Shown here one piece after another: positions 9,461 through 18,962 of a DNA stretch of 64,000 nt; the stretch's first letter is position 1; each line of letters begins with the position of its first letter. The position numbers and the translations under genes are program-made. The DNA comes from Erysipelotrichaceae bacterium (GTDB taxonomy: Bacteria > Bacillota_I > Bacilli_A > Acholeplasmatales > Anaeroplasmataceae). The notes beneath the pieces are model-generated. The model was not told the DNA's origin, did not search any database, and saw only the letters and a list, made by a program, of their open reading frames with translations. The stretch is taken from NCBI GenBank assembly GCA_015059145.1, contig SVAZ01000001.1, positions 62,001 to 126,000 on the forward strand, read 5' to 3'.

Positions 9461-12007
9461 ATGGAAGATAATAAAGAAATAGAACAAGAATATACACCAG
9501 TAGATAAGGTTGAGCAATTAGATATTAATAATAAAGTAAAAACTTCGTTTTTAAATTATGCAATGAGTGTTATTATTGCACGTGCTTTACCAGATGCAAG
9601 AGATGGTTTAAAGCCAGTTCAAAGACGTATTTTACATGGTATGAATGAGCTTAAAATTTATTCAAATTCAGCTCATAAAAAATCAGCACGTATCGTTGGT
9701 GATGTAATGGGTAAGTACCATCCACATGGTGACTCATCTATTTATGAGGCAATGGTTCGTATGGCTCAGGATTTCTCTTATAGATATCCACTTGTTGATG
9801 GACATGGTAACTTTGGTAACATCGATGGTGATGGTGCTGCCGCAATGCGTTATACAGAGGCTCGTATGTCTAAGCTTTCTATGGAAATGCTAAGAGATAT
9901 TGAAAAGAATACAGTAGATTTTAATGATAATTATGATGCGACTGAAACTGAGCCTTCAGTATTACCAGCAAGATTCCCTAATTTATTAGTTAATGGTACT
10001 ACTGGTATTGCTGTTGGTATGGCTACTAATATTCCACCGCATAATTTAGGTGAGGTTATTGATGGTGTTATTGCATTAATTCATAACCCTGAATTAACAA
10101 GCGAGGATTTAATGGAATATATTCCTGGACCAGATTTCCCTACTGGAGCATTAATTTTAGGTCGTCAAGGCTTAAGAAATGCTTATACAACAGGTAATGG
10201 TTCAATTGTAATTAGATCTAAGGCACATATTGATTATTTAAAGAATGGTAAAACAGAAATTGTTGTTACTGAAATACCTTATATGCTAAATAAGACACGT
10301 TTAATTGAACGTATTGCTGAGGTTGCTAAGGAAAAGATTGTTGATGGTATCACAGATTTACGTGATGAATCATCAATGAAGGGAATTAAGATTGTTATTG
10401 AATTACGTAAGGATGTAAATCCTGAGGTAATGCTAAATAATTTATATAAATATACTCAGCTTCAATCAAGCTATGGTATGAACATGATTTGCTTAGTAGA
10501 TAACGCACCTAAGGCTATTACATTAAAGGAGGCTTTAGAGGTATATCTTAAGCATCAAATTGAGGTTATTACACGTAGAACTCAATTTGATTTAGATAAG
10601 GCTTTAGCCAGATTACATATATTAGATGGTTATATTATTGCTCAGGATAATATTGATGAAATTATTAAAATTATCCGTAATACATTAGATGGCTCTGAGA
10701 AAGAGCAATTAATGACTAGATTTAATTTATCTGATGTACAAGCACAAGCTATTTTAGATATGCAATTAAGAAGATTATCTGGTTTAAATAGAGAAAAGAT
10801 TTTACAAGAGCATCAGGATTTAACTAATGATTGTGTAAGATATCGTGAGATTTTAGCTTCTGAGGATAAGAAGAAGGAAATTATCGAAACAGAATTATTA
10901 GAATTAAAGAATAAATATGCTGACCCTCGTAAGAGTGAAATTTCACTTCAAACAGAAATTAGCATTGAAAATGAGGATTTAATTCCAAGAGAGGATGTTA
11001 TTATTACTATTACATCACGCGGATATGTTAAGAGAATGAAGCAGGATGATTATCGTGCTCAAAGCCGTGGTGGTGTTGGTATGAGTGGTATTAAGACTCA
11101 TAATGATGATGACGTTCAAATGATTATGCCTGTTCATACTCATGACTATATGCTATTCTTTACTAATAAGGGTAGAGTATATTCTATGAAGGGTTATAAT
11201 ATCCCAGAGGGCTCTAGAACAGCTAAGGGTATTCCACTAGTTAATATATTAGAATTCCAGGATGATGAAAAGCTTGCAGCTGTAACAACTGTTAAGACAT
11301 TAGATGATGATGAGAAATATTTATTCTTTGTTACTAAGAATGGTACTATTAAGAGAACGCAATTATCTCAATATAAAAACATTAGAACAAGTGGTATTAT
11401 CGCAATTAATCTACTAGATGGTGATGAGCTAATTCAGGTTGAATGTACAGATGGTAACAGAGAAATCGTATTAGGTGCTACAAATTGTAAGGCTATTCAC
11501 TTTAATGAGCAAGATGCACGTCCTATTGGTCGTAGCGCAACAGGTGTGCGTGGTATGGCTATTTCTTCTAATGATGAAATAGTTGGTGCTGCAGTAGTTA
11601 CTGAAGAAAAGAATGAAATTTTAGTAGTTACTGAAAAGGGCTTTGGTAAGCGTTCAACAATTGATGAATATAGATTACAGGGTAGAGGTGGCTCTGGTGT
11701 TAAGGCATTAAATGTTACTGAAAGAAATGGTAAGCTTGTTGCCCTAAAGAGTGTTTGTGATAAGGATGATTTAATTATTACTACAGATCGTGGTATTGTA
11801 ATCCGTATGCATGTTAGTGATATTTCACAAACAGGAAGAGCTACTCAAGGTGTAAAATTAATTAATTTAAAGGCTGATCAAAATATTGCAACAGTAGCTG
11901 TTGTGGCAAGACATGAGGAAGATGAACAACCAATCGAGGTTGTCGAAAATTCTGAGGTTGTAGCTACAGAAGCACCTGTAGAGACTCCAGTTCAAACTGA
12001 AGAATAA
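9461..12007 (+). CDS. gyrA: DNA gyrase subunit A
   Basis: The DNA-cleaving and religating subunit of gyrase. The catalytic tyrosine is Y131 in [10 protein letters not shown]. The quinolone-binding segment reads [16 protein letters not shown], with Ser and Glu at the usual resistance positions, so no classic quinolone-resistance change is seen. The C-terminal beta-pinwheel includes the GyrA-box-like QSRGGVGM (other blades have GRGGSG). The 848 residues end in an acidic, low-complexity tail. It is last in the yaaA-recF-gyrB-gyrA operon and is closed by a strong terminator. Confidence 0.98.
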   Translation: MEDNKEIEQEYTPVDKVEQLDINNKVKTSFLNYAMSVIIARALPDARDGLKPVQRRILHGMNELKIYSNSAHKKSARIVGDVMGKYHPHGDSSIYEAMVRMAQDFSYRYPLVDGHGNFGNIDGDGAAAMRYTEARMSKLSMEMLRDIEKNTVDFNDNYDATETEPSVLPARFPNLLVNGTTGIAVGMATNIPPHNLGEVIDGVIALIHNPELTSEDLMEYIPGPDFPTGALILGRQGLRNAYTTGNGSIVIRSKAHIDYLKNGKTEIVVTEIPYMLNKTRLIERIAEVAKEKIVDGITDLRDESSMKGIKIVIELRKDVNPEVMLNNLYKYTQLQSSYGMNMICLVDNAPKAITLKEALEVYLKHQIEVITRRTQFDLDKALARLHILDGYIIAQDNIDEIIKIIRNTLDGSEKEQLMTRFNLSDVQAQAILDMQLRRLSGLNREKILQEHQDLTNDCVRYREILASEDKKKEIIETELLELKNKYADPRKSEISLQTEISIENEDLIPREDVIITITSRGYVKRMKQDDYRAQSRGGVGMSGIKTHNDDDVQMIMPVHTHDYMLFFTNKGRVYSMKGYNIPEGSRTAKGIPLVNILEFQDDEKLAAVTTVKTLDDDEKYLFFVTKNGTIKRTQLSQYKNIRTSGIIAINLLDGDELIQVECTDGNREIVLGATNCKAIHFNEQDARPIGRSATGVRGMAISSNDEIVGAAVVTEEKNEILVVTEKGFGKRSTIDEYRLQGRGGSGVKALNVTERNGKLVALKSVCDKDDLIITTDRGIVIRMHVSDISQTGRATQGVKLINLKADQNIATVAVVARHEEDEQPIEVVENSEVVATEAPVETPVQTEE

Positions 12008-12011
12008 TATT

Positions 12012-12040
12012 AAACCCCTACATATGCTGTAGGGGTTTTT
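12012..12040 (+). terminator. Terminator after gyrA
   Basis: Stem AAACCCCTACA/TGTAGGGGTTT with a 5-base loop and a T run. The next gene starts only about 20 bases downstream with no visible promoter between, so it probably depends on read-through or a promoter inside gyrA. Confidence 0.9.
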
Positions 12041-12060
12041 AAAAAAGTAGGTGAAATAAA

Positions 12061-13419
12061 TTGAGAAGATTTTTTACCATATTAATAATCATTTTATTAT
12101 TAACATCATGTAGTAATACTGATGATGGAAAATCACTAAATGACTCAAATATTATAACAAGCACAATAAAGTTTGAAGAGACAATTGAGGAATTTGATAG
12201 TCCTGATTGTGGCTTTTATGAGCCCGTATATATATCATGTACAGATGAAAAGGTTACTAATGTTAGTAAAAATTATCTTAAATATAATAACCTTTTACAT
12301 TTAAGAATTGATATATCAGCTTATAGTAAAGCTAATAATGGATTAAGTGATTTAGAATTTAGTAATGAAATGATTAATAATCTATATGCTCAATTTCAAA
12401 GAATGTATGAGGCATCAACCTCAGTTATAGTACGCTTTGCATATGATCCAGGCTTTAATGGCTCTAAAAATATGGAGCCATCTATAGATATGATGCAAAC
12501 GCATATTACTCAATTAAAAAATATTTTTTATGATTTTCAAAATATTATTACCGCAATTGAATGTGGAATGGTTGGCCCATGGGGTGAGATGCATTCCTCA
12601 GATATTGCTAATCAACAGACATATAATGTTTTAATAAGCACATTCTTAAATAATACGCCAAGTACAGTTCCAATCTTAGTAAGAAGACCACAATTTTTAT
12701 ATTCTTATTATGGCTATAATCTTAAAAATTTAACTGAATTAAAATTAGACTCATCGAATAGATTAGGAGTTTATAATGATGGTTATTTAGGATCAAGCTC
12801 AGATTTAGGCACTTATGCAGATCGTTTTTTAGAGGTAGAGTGGCTATCTATGGTTAACGAATATTTACCTTATGGTGGTGAGGTTACAATTCCTAACAGC
12901 ACATATAATTTATTAGAAAATTGTAATGAGGAAATGGATTTATTAGGTTTAAGCTATTTAAATGAATATTGGAATGATCAGGTTGTAAAAAGATGGAAGG
13001 ATACAAAATATAATTTAGATAATGAATTATATAAGGATTCAACTCAATTTACATATATAAGAAATCATTTAGGCTATAGGCTTGTATTAAATAGTGCCAC
13101 CTATAAAATAACGGATAATAGTTTTAATATTCGCTTTGATATTAAAAACGTTGGCTTTGGTAATTTACTAAAGCAGAAGAAATATACCCTAATACTTAAG
13201 AATGAATTTGAAACCTTAGAATTTGAATCTAAAGATATTAGTTATAACAATTTATCATTTAAAATTGATAGAGAAAATCTAAAAGGTATATTTGATATTT
13301 ATCTAAAAATAAGTGATGGTTATGTTAATAGTATTCCTTTTCACTCAATTAGACTTGGAAATAATATTTGGGATGAAGAGCTATTTGCTAATAAAATAAT
13401 AAGTAACATGGAATTATAA
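12061..13419 (+). CDS. DUF4874/DUF4832 lipoprotein
   Basis: A 452-residue predicted lipoprotein starting at TTG (AGGTG lies 8-12 bases upstream; no ATG is better placed). The signal peptide ends in lipobox LLTSCS. The N-terminal half matches the DUF4874 pattern: LLHLRIDISAY, a long helix, VIVRFAYDP and AIECGMVGPWGEMHSS, which looks like a TIM-barrel glycosidase-like active-site strand. The C-terminal half resembles DUF4832 with a beta-sandwich. Such proteins are secreted and linked to glycan-related loci, but no enzyme activity is established. It follows gyrA and precedes a two-component system; no functional link to either is evident. Confidence 0.75.
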   Translation: MRRFFTILIIILLLTSCSNTDDGKSLNDSNIITSTIKFEETIEEFDSPDCGFYEPVYISCTDEKVTNVSKNYLKYNNLLHLRIDISAYSKANNGLSDLEFSNEMINNLYAQFQRMYEASTSVIVRFAYDPGFNGSKNMEPSIDMMQTHITQLKNIFYDFQNIITAIECGMVGPWGEMHSSDIANQQTYNVLISTFLNNTPSTVPILVRRPQFLYSYYGYNLKNLTELKLDSSNRLGVYNDGYLGSSSDLGTYADRFLEVEWLSMVNEYLPYGGEVTIPNSTYNLLENCNEEMDLLGLSYLNEYWNDQVVKRWKDTKYNLDNELYKDSTQFTYIRNHLGYRLVLNSATYKITDNSFNIRFDIKNVGFGNLLKQKKYTLILKNEFETLEFESKDISYNNLSFKIDRENLKGIFDIYLKISDGYVNSIPFHSIRLGNNIWDEELFANKIISNMEL

Positions 13420-13425
13420 ATATTT

Positions 13426-13453
13426 AAACCCATAGTCGACTATGGGTTTTATT
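13426..13453 (+). terminator. Terminator after the DUF4874 gene
   Basis: Perfect 10-bp stem AAACCCATAG/CTATGGGTTT with a TCGA loop, then T-rich sequence. Confidence 0.9.
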
Positions 13454-13456
13454 TTA

Positions 13457-13465
13457 TGATATACT
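13457..13465 (+). promoter_or_regulatory. Extended -10 promoter of the response regulator gene
   Basis: TGATATACT, an extended -10 hexamer, lies 24 bases before the start codon. The -35 area falls within the upstream terminator and is not recognisable. Confidence 0.5.
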
Positions 13466-13488
13466 TATTTTAAAGTGAGGTTGATACT

Positions 13489-14172
13489 ATGAATATGGAG
13501 ATATTAATAATAGATGATGATAAGGATCTATCATTTATAATTTCAGATATGCTTGAAGGCTATGGATATAATGTTACATGTGCTACTACTGCCGAAAAAG
13601 CATTTGAGCTCTTATCATACAATAAATATCATTTAATTCTATTAGATATTAATTTACCAGATTATACAGGCTTTGAACTATGTAAGGAATTAAGAAAGCT
13701 ATCAGCCGTTCCTGTTATTTTTGCTAGTGCTAGAACTAGCGAGTCTGATCGTATAACAGGCTTTGATTTAGGTGGAGATGATTATCTATCTAAGCCCTAT
13801 TCTTTAAAGGAATTACTTTCAAGAATTAATGCGATTATTAGAAGAGTATATGGAAATAATGAATCTGAAAAAATTATATCATTTGGAAATATTAATATTA
13901 ACCTTACTACTAGAAATGTAAAGAAAAATGATAAAGAAATTTCATTATCATTAAAGGAATTTGATTTGTTGAAATATTTTTGCGAGCATATTAATACACC
14001 AATTTCAAAGGAGGTATTAATATCTGAGGTATGGGGTGCATTTTCAATAGTAGATCCATCTACATTAACAGTTCATATTCGCTGGTTAAGAGAAAAGCTA
14101 GAGGATGATCCTGCTAATCCAAAATATATAAAAACTGTTTATAAGCTTGGCTATATGCTGGAGGTTGACTAA
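13489..14172 (+). CDS. OmpR/PhoB-family response regulator
   Basis: A 227-residue two-domain regulator. The receiver domain has the acidic pair DDD near residues 8-10, the phosphorylation aspartate in HLILLDINLPDYTGFEL (about 54) and the lysine in DYLSKPY. The C-terminal winged helix shows LKEFDLLKYFCEH...LTVHIRWLREKL...IKTVYKLGYMLE, as in the OmpR family. GTGAGG precedes the ATG. The gene overlaps the histidine kinase start by one base (TAATG), so the two form a cognate pair. It probably regulates the adjacent ABC genes through the direct repeat at 15301-15318. Confidence 0.95.
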   Translation: MNMEILIIDDDKDLSFIISDMLEGYGYNVTCATTAEKAFELLSYNKYHLILLDINLPDYTGFELCKELRKLSAVPVIFASARTSESDRITGFDLGGDDYLSKPYSLKELLSRINAIIRRVYGNNESEKIISFGNININLTTRNVKKNDKEISLSLKEFDLLKYFCEHINTPISKEVLISEVWGAFSIVDPSTLTVHIRWLREKLEDDPANPKYIKTVYKLGYMLEVD

Positions 14173-15296
14173 TGAAAAGAAAATTAATAATTATATTTTT
14201 GCTATTCATATTCGTTATTCTTATAATAACAGGCGTATTATATTTTATTTCAACAAAGGAAACATTAGATATTTTAGATGGTAAATATATTGTAGCCTTA
14301 AATGAAATAAGTATATTAGCTAATAATGGTGATTATGAGCAAATGAATAATAAAATATTAACCCTTCAGGAAATATTAAGACAAAAAGAGGCTTTATCTA
14401 ATAGCTTATATATTATTCTTATTGGATGTATATGTGTTTTATTATTAGGTCTTGGCTTTCTTTATATTTATATTAAAATTCTTAGACCCTTTGAAAAAAT
14501 GCAAGGCTTTGCTAGTAATTTAGCGCGAGGTAATTTTGATGTTAAGCTTGATTATGAGCGTGGTAATTATTTTGGAGAATTTACTTGGGCCTTTGATAGC
14601 ATGCGCAAGGAAATTACAGCAGCTCGTCAAAGTGAAAAGGCCGCTATTGAAAATAACAAAACAGTTATTGCTACATTATCACATGATATAAAAACACCAA
14701 TAGCATCTATTAGAGCTTATTCAGAAGCATTAGAGGCTAATTTAGATAATTCAATTGAAAAAAGAAAGAAATATATAGATGTAATTGTTAGTAAATGTGA
14801 TGAGGTAACTAAGCTTACTAATGATTTATTTTTACATTCAATATCTGATTTAAACATGTTAAAAATGAATCTAGAAGAAATAGAGGTTATAGAGCTTTTA
14901 AATAATACAATATCTGAATTATCTATTAATGCAGATATAAATTATATAAAGCCAGATTTTAAGGCAATCGCTTTAATTGATGAAAATAGATTTATTCAAA
15001 TTATAGAAAACATAATTAATAATTCTATGAAATATGCTAAAACAAAAATAGATATTAAAGCCTTAATTATTAATAATAATTTAGAGCTTCATATAAAGGA
15101 TTATGGTCCTGGAATTAATGATGAGGATATGCCTTTTATTTTTGATAAATTTTATAGAGGAAAAAATTCTTTTAATGAGCAAGGCTCAGGATTAGGATTA
15201 TATATAGTTAAATATATTACTGAGGCTATGAAGGGAAGTATAAGTCTTCAAAACAATAACGGATTAGAAGTAGTTATAAAATTTCCTTTAAAATAA
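14172..15296 (+). CDS. Sensor histidine kinase
   Basis: A 374-residue membrane kinase. A first membrane helix (about 4-26) and a second (about 79-103) enclose an external sensor loop of about 50 residues. A HAMP linker follows (RPFEKMQGFASNLARGNF). The HisKA box is LSHDIKTPIASIRAYSE, and the ATPase domain has N (NIINNSMKYA), G1 (DYGPGI) and G2 (GSGLGLYIV) boxes. The short external loop and HAMP separate it from BceS-type intramembrane kinases. It is coupled to the upstream response regulator and followed by an ABC exporter, so envelope or peptide stress sensing is a reasonable guess. Confidence 0.94.
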   Translation: MKRKLIIIFLLFIFVILIITGVLYFISTKETLDILDGKYIVALNEISILANNGDYEQMNNKILTLQEILRQKEALSNSLYIILIGCICVLLLGLGFLYIYIKILRPFEKMQGFASNLARGNFDVKLDYERGNYFGEFTWAFDSMRKEITAARQSEKAAIENNKTVIATLSHDIKTPIASIRAYSEALEANLDNSIEKRKKYIDVIVSKCDEVTKLTNDLFLHSISDLNMLKMNLEEIEVIELLNNTISELSINADINYIKPDFKAIALIDENRFIQIIENIINNSMKYAKTKIDIKALIINNNLELHIKDYGPGINDEDMPFIFDKFYRGKNSFNEQGSGLGLYIVKYITEAMKGSISLQNNNGLEVVIKFPLK

Positions 15297-15300
15297 TAAT

Positions 15301-15336
15301 TTCTTAAGGACTTCTTAATAACTTTGTTGTTAAAAT
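15301..15336 (+). promoter_or_regulatory. Promoter with direct repeats, probable response-regulator site
   Basis: TTCTTAA occurs at 15301-15307 and again at 15312-15318, an 11-base period, just before a -10-like TAAAAT at 15331-15336. OmpR-family regulators typically bind direct repeats about one helical turn apart next to or over the -35. The site lies between the kinase stop and the ABC ATPase start, so the adjacent regulator is the obvious candidate; binding is inferred. Confidence 0.5.
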
Positions 15337-15363
15337 CATCCTGTAATCAAGGAGGGTTATATT

Positions 15364-16125
15364 ATGAAAAATATTATTTTATCTGCAAGAGATGTTTCTA
15401 AAAGCTTCGCACATGATGGCGGGCAAATACATGTAATATCTCATTTAGATTTGGATATTTATGAATCAGACTTTACTGTAATAATGGGTGCCTCTGGTTC
15501 TGGAAAATCAACTTTATTATATGCTTTAAGTGGTATGGATAAGGCTACTGGAGGTAGTGTTATATATAATAACATAGATTTAACTAAGGCTAGTGAAAAT
15601 GAATTAGCTAAGCTTAGACATACCGAGTTTGGCTTTATATTTCAGCAAATGCATTTAGTAAATAATTTATCTTTATTTGAAAATATTGTTGTTCCAGGTT
15701 ATTTAAATAAGGAAAAAACAAAAGAGGAAATTAATTCTAAAGCCTTAGAATTAATGGAATTAATGAGCATTTCTCATGTTAAAAAGCATCTACCATCTCA
15801 GGTGTCTGGTGGAGAACAACAAAGATGTGCAATTGCTAGAGCTGTTATTAATGATGCAAAGCTATTATTTGCTGATGAGCCAACAGGTGCATTAAATAAA
15901 ACAAATACAATTGAGGTATTGAATTTATTAACGAATTTAAATAATAATGGTCAATCTATTCTAATGGTTACTCATGATGTTAGATCGGCATTAAGAGCTA
16001 GTAGAGTAATTTATTTAGAGGATGGCAAGGTAAAGGGAGAAATTACGTTACCACCATATAAGCTTGAGGATGAGAAGAGCCGTGAAGCACAGCTAAATTC
16101 TTGGCTTTCTTCAATGAAATGGTAG
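15364..16125 (+). CDS. ABC transporter ATP-binding protein (MacB/LolD-like)
   Basis: The ATPase of an FtsX-type ABC system, which powers extrusion or mechanotransmission in the partner permease. Walker A is GASGSGKSTLL near residues 41-51, the Q-loop lies in FGFIFQQMHLV, the signature is VSGGEQQRCAIARA and Walker B is LLFADEPTGAL, followed by the H-loop TH in MVTHDV. AAGGAGGG precedes the ATG. It is 9 bases upstream of the permease gene. With the two-component genes it forms a five-gene module resembling antimicrobial-peptide or envelope-stress exporters, though the substrate is unknown. Confidence 0.93.
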   Translation: MKNIILSARDVSKSFAHDGGQIHVISHLDLDIYESDFTVIMGASGSGKSTLLYALSGMDKATGGSVIYNNIDLTKASENELAKLRHTEFGFIFQQMHLVNNLSLFENIVVPGYLNKEKTKEEINSKALELMELMSISHVKKHLPSQVSGGEQQRCAIARAVINDAKLLFADEPTGALNKTNTIEVLNLLTNLNNNGQSILMVTHDVRSALRASRVIYLEDGKVKGEITLPPYKLEDEKSREAQLNSWLSSMKW

Positions 16126-16134
16126 GTAGTAATT

Positions 16135-18480
16135 ATGGAGATTATTACTTTATTAAAAGCAAATATGCTTAAGAAAAAGGGAACATTTATTAGCATAATA
16201 ATTATGGTATTGTTAATTACTGGAATGCTACTTTCAATGTTAAGTGTTAAACAAAATTATACTAATTCATTAAATGATACATTTAATAATGATAATGGTC
16301 AGGTATTAGTAATGATTCGTAATAGAAACCTATCTGATGAGGTATTAGAAAAGGTTAATAATCATGAATATGTAGATCATACTATTGTTTATGATTCTAT
16401 AGCTAGTGCTAATGCTATATATAATAATTCTAAAAAGGATTATAATGGCTATTATTTAAGAGAGCTTCCAAGTAAAATAAGAATTTTTAATGAAAAATGT
16501 AATGGATATATTGATAATCTAGAAGTTAAAAAGGGTGAAATCTTTTTACCACTTGGCTTAAAGGATAAAATGTCATGCTCATTAGGGGATACTATTGTAA
16601 TTAATTTCTTAGATGATTTAAAAAAGGAATTTAAGATTGCTGCCTTTGTTGAGGAGCCTTTTCAAGGATCATCATCTATTGGCTGGAAGCAGGTATTTGT
16701 TAATAGTGAGGATTTAGCTGAAATAAATTCAGCAATTCCAGAGGATAATATATATTTTAGATTTAAGATTATTGAAATATTTAAGTCTGCTTCCTGTGAT
16801 CTATCAATTTCTAAATTTCAAAGACAGCTTAACCTAGATACTAATATAGTATCATTAGCACAAGGAACAATTAATAGAGATCAAAGTGTTAATTATACTA
16901 ATCTTATTCCAGATATTGTAATTAAGGTTGTTATTGGTTTTTCTATATTATTATTTGTAATTGTTATGATAGTAGTAAGTCATAGTATTTCAACTGAAAT
17001 AGAAATGGATTATACAACTCTAGGTATATTAAAAGCATTAGGCTTTACTAAAGGAAAAATTAGATTAATTTTCTTTTTACAATATTTGTTAGCAGAAGCT
17101 ATTGGTATTGTTTTAGGATTAATTATAGCCTTACCAATAGAAGGTATTGTAAGCAATACATGTCAAAATACAACAGGTATTCTACCTTATAATGGAATAT
17201 CATTAATTATGACATTATTATATATATTTGCAGTGTTAGCTATATCTATTTTAGTTATTTATTTAAAAACAATTAAGGTGAATAAAATATCGCCAGTTAA
17301 CGCAATAAATGGTGGTAATGCAGATATTTACTTTTCTAATAGATTAAATGCGCCTATTTCAAAAAAAGGCTTATTGTTAAGCTTGTCATTTAGACAATTT
17401 ACATCAGCCTTTAGAAGATATATATCTACAATTTTAATATCATCTTTATTAATATTTTGTATGATTACTACAACATTAGTTAGTAAATGCTTAACCTCTA
17501 GAGATACATTAAGAGATATGGGTGTAACAGAATGGGATATTCATATTTCATTAAAGGAGGATTCGTCATTAGAAAATTATGATTTAATAGATAATTATAT
17601 GGAGGATAATGATTTAATAAAGGAAAAAAATTGCTCAGCATCTATATATGTATCTATTAATGGAGAAAATGTTTTGTGTGAAATATACGAGTTCCCAGAA
17701 TATATTCCAGGTGTTTTAAAGGGTCAAGTGCCAAAATATGATAATGAAATTATAGTTTCTAAATTTGTTGCGGATGCGTTAGATTTAAAAATTGGTGATG
17801 AGGCTACTGTTACATTTGGAAGCAAATCTAATCTATATTTAATTACAGGTATATATCAAAGTGGAAATGATGGTGGTTATACATTCGCAATGAGCTTTGA
17901 TGGTGCCGTTAGAAATGGCGCTACTATAAATAATCCATCTAGATATTATGTATTTAATGATAGAGATAAAATTGAGGATGAGGCTAAAAGATTAATAGAT
18001 GTATATGGAAATGACATTAATGTTAAATATGATACATCTAATGAATCTACAGCTTATGCAGCATATAAATCTATTGTAGATATTGTTAATATTATAATAT
18101 ATAGCTTTTCAATTATATTTACATTAGTCGTTATCAAAATGATTTGCTCAAAAGCATTTATACAAGAGAAAACATCTATAGGTATTTATAAAGCTTTAGG
18201 CTTTACCAATAACAAATTAAGACTTCAATTTTCATTAAGATTCTTAGTTATATCAATAATAGGCTCTATATTAGGTGTTGGATTAAGCCTATTATTATCT
18301 GATGATTTATTAAATTTAATATTTAGCTTATTTGGTATTTGTAAGGTTTCAATTATTTATACTCCACAATCTATTTTATTACCATTTATTGTAATAGCGT
18401 TATGCTTATTTGTTTTTGCTTACCTTTCAGCAAGGAAAATAAAAAAGGTTGAAATTAGAGAATTAATAGCAGAGGTATAA
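16135..18480 (+). CDS. ABC transporter permease (FtsX family)
   Basis: A 781-residue membrane protein with two FtsX domains. A membrane helix near the N-terminus (about 17-38) precedes an external domain of about 200 residues, then three helices (about 258-390). A second unit repeats helix (about 429-448), external domain and three C-terminal helices. The internal FtsX motifs are LGILKALGFTKGKIRL and IGIYKALGFTNNKLRL. The duplicated plan is shared with large permeases of the MacB/BceB superfamily; the long external domains favour MacB-like mechanotransmission. It is the partner of the preceding ATPase. Confidence 0.9.
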   Translation: MEIITLLKANMLKKKGTFISIIIMVLLITGMLLSMLSVKQNYTNSLNDTFNNDNGQVLVMIRNRNLSDEVLEKVNNHEYVDHTIVYDSIASANAIYNNSKKDYNGYYLRELPSKIRIFNEKCNGYIDNLEVKKGEIFLPLGLKDKMSCSLGDTIVINFLDDLKKEFKIAAFVEEPFQGSSSIGWKQVFVNSEDLAEINSAIPEDNIYFRFKIIEIFKSASCDLSISKFQRQLNLDTNIVSLAQGTINRDQSVNYTNLIPDIVIKVVIGFSILLFVIVMIVVSHSISTEIEMDYTTLGILKALGFTKGKIRLIFFLQYLLAEAIGIVLGLIIALPIEGIVSNTCQNTTGILPYNGISLIMTLLYIFAVLAISILVIYLKTIKVNKISPVNAINGGNADIYFSNRLNAPISKKGLLLSLSFRQFTSAFRRYISTILISSLLIFCMITTTLVSKCLTSRDTLRDMGVTEWDIHISLKEDSSLENYDLIDNYMEDNDLIKEKNCSASIYVSINGENVLCEIYEFPEYIPGVLKGQVPKYDNEIIVSKFVADALDLKIGDEATVTFGSKSNLYLITGIYQSGNDGGYTFAMSFDGAVRNGATINNPSRYYVFNDRDKIEDEAKRLIDVYGNDINVKYDTSNESTAYAAYKSIVDIVNIIIYSFSIIFTLVVIKMICSKAFIQEKTSIGIYKALGFTNNKLRLQFSLRFLVISIIGSILGVGLSLLLSDDLLNLIFSLFGICKVSIIYTPQSILLPFIVIALCLFVFAYLSARKIKKVEIRELIAEV

Positions 18481-18481
18481 A

Positions 18482-18922
18482 ATGAAAAGAATATTATTTT
18501 TATTAATTATAGTATTAACTCTCACTAGCTGTAGCTATACTAGCTTTGATCATATTGAGGATGAGAATGGTAGTGATGATTACTCCTTAGCTAATATTAC
18601 TGAAGGGGATATTATAAATAATACATCATCAATATCATATATATCTATTTATACAAATGACACTAATAGTGGTAGAGCAAGCATAGAGAAGTTTTCAGGA
18701 GTTAAGAAAATAACAAGCCTATCAGGAAAGGATAGGATTATTGTTAGCTTTACAGTTACTGAAGGTAATGCAAGCCTAGCTTTAGCAACAAAGGATGAGA
18801 TTATTCATTATTTTAATATAAATGAGAATAATCAAGAATATGTTATAGATACTAATAAAAAGCTATATTTAAAGCTTGCAGGAGAATCTGCAAAGATTAA
18901 TTTAGAATATAAATATGAATAA
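18482..18922 (+). CDS. Small lipoprotein of the ABC module
   Basis: A 146-residue predicted lipoprotein with signal sequence MKRILFLLIIVLTLTSCS and lipobox LTSC. The mature part is a probable beta-sandwich (VSFTVTEGNASLALATKDE, YVIDTNKKLYLKLAGESAKINLEY). I do not recognise a family. It starts 1 base after the permease stop and ends at a bidirectional terminator, so it is the last gene of the kinase-regulator-ABC module. It may serve the transporter on the outer face of the membrane. Confidence 0.75.
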   Translation: MKRILFLLIIVLTLTSCSYTSFDHIEDENGSDDYSLANITEGDIINNTSSISYISIYTNDTNSGRASIEKFSGVKKITSLSGKDRIIVSFTVTEGNASLALATKDEIIHYFNINENNQEYVIDTNKKLYLKLAGESAKINLEYKYE

Positions 18923-18926
18923 AAGT

Positions 18927-18953
18927 AAAAGGCTGAAATTTTTTCAGCCTTTT
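18927..18953. terminator. Bidirectional terminator between convergent ABC genes
   Basis: A 12-bp stem AAAAGGCTGAAA/TTTCAGCCTTTT with a 3-base loop. Both flanks are A/T runs, so it can end transcription from both sides. Confidence 0.9.
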
Positions 18954-18962
18954 GTTTTGTTA

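Noticed and set aside
9461-10200. Quinolone-resistance variant in GyrA
   Set aside because: The resistance-determining segment has the usual Ser and Glu residues.
14172-15296. BceS-type intramembrane-sensing kinase
   Set aside because: The kinase has an external loop of about 50 residues and a HAMP domain, unlike BceS.
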